From JACVRW01 sp963846505 (GTDB lineage: Bacteria > Actinomycetota > Thermoleophilia > Solirubrobacterales > Thermoleophilaceae), in NCBI GenBank assembly GCA_963846505.1, contig CAWJWD010000007.1, positions 434,001 through 498,000 on the forward strand: a stretch of 64,000 nucleotides of DNA, read 5' to 3'. Positions 62,549 through 64,000 of this stretch are shown in pieces. The first letter of the stretch is position 1. Each line of letters opens with the position of its first letter. Both the position numbers and the translations under genes were made by a program. The notes beneath the pieces were generated by a model that was not told the origin of the DNA, did not search any database, and saw only the letters and a list, made by a program, of their open reading frames with translations.

Positions 62549-62796
62549 GCCCGCCGCCCGCCCGTCGCCTCGGCGATCCCCGGCCGGCGCAGGTCGAGAC
62601 GGGGGAGGGGGGCGTACCCGTCGCCGTCGGAGAGCTCGAGGTCGAGGGCGTGCGCGAGGAGTGGGTCGTCGAGGATCGCTGGTGGACCGCCCAGCCCCTG
62701 CGACGTCGCTACTTCGAGCTCGTGCTCGACGACGGGCGCAACACCGTCGTCTTCCGCGACCTGGTGGAAGGGCGCTGGTACGTGCAACGTGCCTAG
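62545..62796 (+). CDS. DUF6504-type small protein coupled to imuB
   Basis: An 83 aa protein starting at GTG 62545, overlapping the imuB stop by 4 nt. Its C-terminal half, WVVEDRWWTAQPLRRRYFELVLDDGRNTVVFRDLVEGRWYVQR, matches the small Trp-rich family often found next to imuB-like genes in actinobacteria (recalled as DUF6504). Probably part of the SOS mutasome operon and under the same LexA box; molecular role unknown. Confidence 0.7.
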   Translation: MSPPPARRLGDPRPAQVETGEGGVPVAVGELEVEGVREEWVVEDRWWTAQPLRRRYFELVLDDGRNTVVFRDLVEGRWYVQRA

Positions 62797-62846
62797 GTCC
62801 CTGCGGCGTGCGTAGCTTCCACGTCTGAAATTCGGTCCAAAGCCTT

Positions 62847-62873
62847 CAGGAATCCGCACCTGCGGCCGATACA
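62847..62873 (+). promoter_or_regulatory. Sigma-28-type promoter before the GAF gene
   Basis: TCAG-N15-GCCGATAC with exact sigma-28 spacing; the -10 box has seven of eight matches. It ends 7 nt before ATG 62881, which opens a 22-codon frame. Confidence 0.5.
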
Positions 62874-62880
62874 AGCCCCA

Positions 62881-62948
62881 ATGTCCCCGCAGCCGCCTTC
62901 GCCCCTCGGCCGCGTTCCCTCGCCCCCCGACCGTCCCTCCCGTCGGTG
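62881..62948 (+). CDS. Possible leaderless 22-codon upstream ORF
   Basis: ATG 62881 falls at the predicted transcription start and opens a 22-codon Pro/Arg/Ser-rich frame (SPQPPSPLGRVPSPPDRPSRR). Its stop TGA overlaps the GAF gene's GTG (GTGA). This could be a coupled leader peptide, or the true N-terminus of the GAF protein displaced by a base error. Speculative. Confidence 0.3.
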
Positions 62949-64000
62949 AGGGAGCCGCTGGCCAGCGCGGACGAGCTGACCGCGATCGGCCGGCTCGGCG
63001 TGGTGCTCGAGCGCACCGCCGCGGTGCGCGGCGCGCACGATCTGCCGGCCGTGCTCGACGAGGTCGCGCGCGGCGTCGGCGAGGCGCTCGGCTATCGCAC
63101 GGCGGTGATCAACATCTACCGCCCGGCCTTCGACGACTTCCAGACCGCTGCCGTGCACGGCTCCGAGCGCTCGCGCGAGCAGCTGCTGGGCACCGAGTCG
63201 CGCATGGAGACCTGGACACCGCTGCTCGACGAGCGCTTCGACCGCGGCGGCGCCTACCTGATCCCCGACGAGGACTTCGACTGGGACGCGCTCGGCGTCG
63301 ACACCTACGTGCCCGACCTCGAGCGCCCCGAGCACCCCGACGGCTGGGGCCCCGGCGACGCGCTGTTCGTGCCGCTGCGCGGCCACGACGGCGCGCTGCT
63401 CGGCATGCTCAGCGTCGACGAGCCCGTCAGCGGCCTGCGCCCCAACGACCGCGAGCTGGCGGCGCTGGTGGCGATCGCCCAGCACGCCGCGCTGGCGATC
63501 CGGATCGCCCAGGAGACCGCCGCCGACGCCCAGCACCAGCGCATGCTCGAGGGCGTGCTCGAGGTCTCGGCCCGCCTCGCCGGCGCACACGACGCCGAGA
63601 CGGTGCTGCAGGCGGTCTGCGACGGCATCCGCGACGCGCTCGCCTTTGACAAGGTCGTGATAGCGCTGACCGACGACGACGCGCCCACCGACGCGCTCGT
63701 GCCCGTCGCCAGCGCCGGCTGGGGCCACGAGCCGGTCGCGCTGCGCTCGGACCTGACGCTCGGCGCGCTCGCGACGGTGCTGGACCCCGAGTACGAGATC
63801 GCCGGCTGCTATCTGCTGCCGCACGCCGCCGCCGAGTCCCAACTGGGCGCGAACCCGTTCGGCTACCGCTCGGCGCTCAACGGCCGCGGCCCGCACGCCT
63901 GGTCACGGCACTGGCTGCTGGTGCCGCTCGACGACAGCGACGGCCGCCGGCAGGGCGTGATCTGGGTCGACGACCCGCGCGACCGGTTGCTGCCCACGCA
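62945..64000 (+). CDS. Tandem GAF-domain sensor protein (cut by right edge)
   Basis: GTG 62945 starts SADELTAIGRLGVVLERTAAVRGAHDLPAVLDEVARGVGEALGYRTAVINIYRP, a first GAF domain continuing to GDALFVPLRGHDGALLGMLSVDEPVSGLRPNDRELAALVAIAQHAALAI (about residue 185). A second GAF domain starts near 200 (MLEGVLEVSARLAGAHDAETVLQAVCDGIRDALAFDKVVIAL) and is unfinished at the edge. The output domain lies outside; a GGDEF or histidine kinase would be usual. The sigma-28-type promoter shared with pilus genes hints at a role in the same signalling circuit. Confidence 0.8.

Overview
This window comes from a high-GC actinobacterium, most likely of the class Thermoleophilia (Solirubrobacter, Patulibacter or Conexibacter relatives). 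The pointers are the codon use, the gene order alaS-ruvX-mltG-aroE ... aroC-aroK-aroB-aroQ-pepP, a monoderm-type type IV pilus (T4P) set, a DUF2600 terpene-cyclase homologue and a NifU-like/MnmA fusion. The lineage is an inference from content; no rRNA is present.

Layout. 1-3.1 kb: the N-terminal part of a MalT/LuxR-type regulator, a cluster of small poorly characterised genes (zinc-ribbon protein, winged helix, XRE) and an elongator tRNA-Met. 3.2-10.2 kb: formiminotransferase, a GGDEF-EAL protein, an MBL-fold hydrolase, hisS and aspS. 10.4-16 kb: a DrrAB-type ABC exporter divergent from a WYL regulator, then NifU-MnmA, an RsbW-like protein and a SigB/SigF-type sigma factor. 16-22 kb: an oligopeptide ABC importer (oppA-C-B-D-F). 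22-25 kb: an unusual intergenic region, an MFS exporter and a membrane HD-GYP protein. 25-30.4 kb: alaS, ruvX, mltG, aroE. 30.4-52 kb: the T4P locus (thioredoxin-like anchored protein, pilB, pilT, pilC; then pilA, three large minor pilins, pilD, pilM, pilN, pilO, a PilP-like protein and a secreted calcium-repeat protein). A minus-strand block (PadR, degenerate ABC ATPase, FtsX-like permease, DUF2600 cyclase, two small exported proteins) interrupts it. 52-56.3 kb: aroC, fused aroK-aroB, aroQ, pepP. 56.3-59.6 kb: a broken TauE/SafE permease and a broken M14 carboxypeptidase. 59.6-64 kb: a GGDEF/HD-GYP protein divergent from an SOS-controlled imuB-DUF6504 pair, then a GAF-domain sensor that runs off the right edge.

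How it fits together. The shikimate genes flank the pilus genes. M. tuberculosis has the same gene order with only a prepilin peptidase left in that position. FliA/WhiG-like (sigma-28 type) promoter matches, TAAA/TAAG-N15/16-GCCGATA-like, lie before the pilB operon, pilA, pilM, the GAF gene and, more weakly, the c-di-GMP enzymes. This suggests one sigma factor coordinates pili and c-di-GMP signalling. At several of these promoters the start codon lies 7-8 nt after the -10 box, implying leaderless mRNAs.

Quality caveat. About sixteen single-base frame changes occur, clustered at 16.7-22.7 kb and 54.9-59.0 kb and mostly in the +1 direction. They hit housekeeping genes such as aroQ and pepP, so assembly errors are the likeliest cause.
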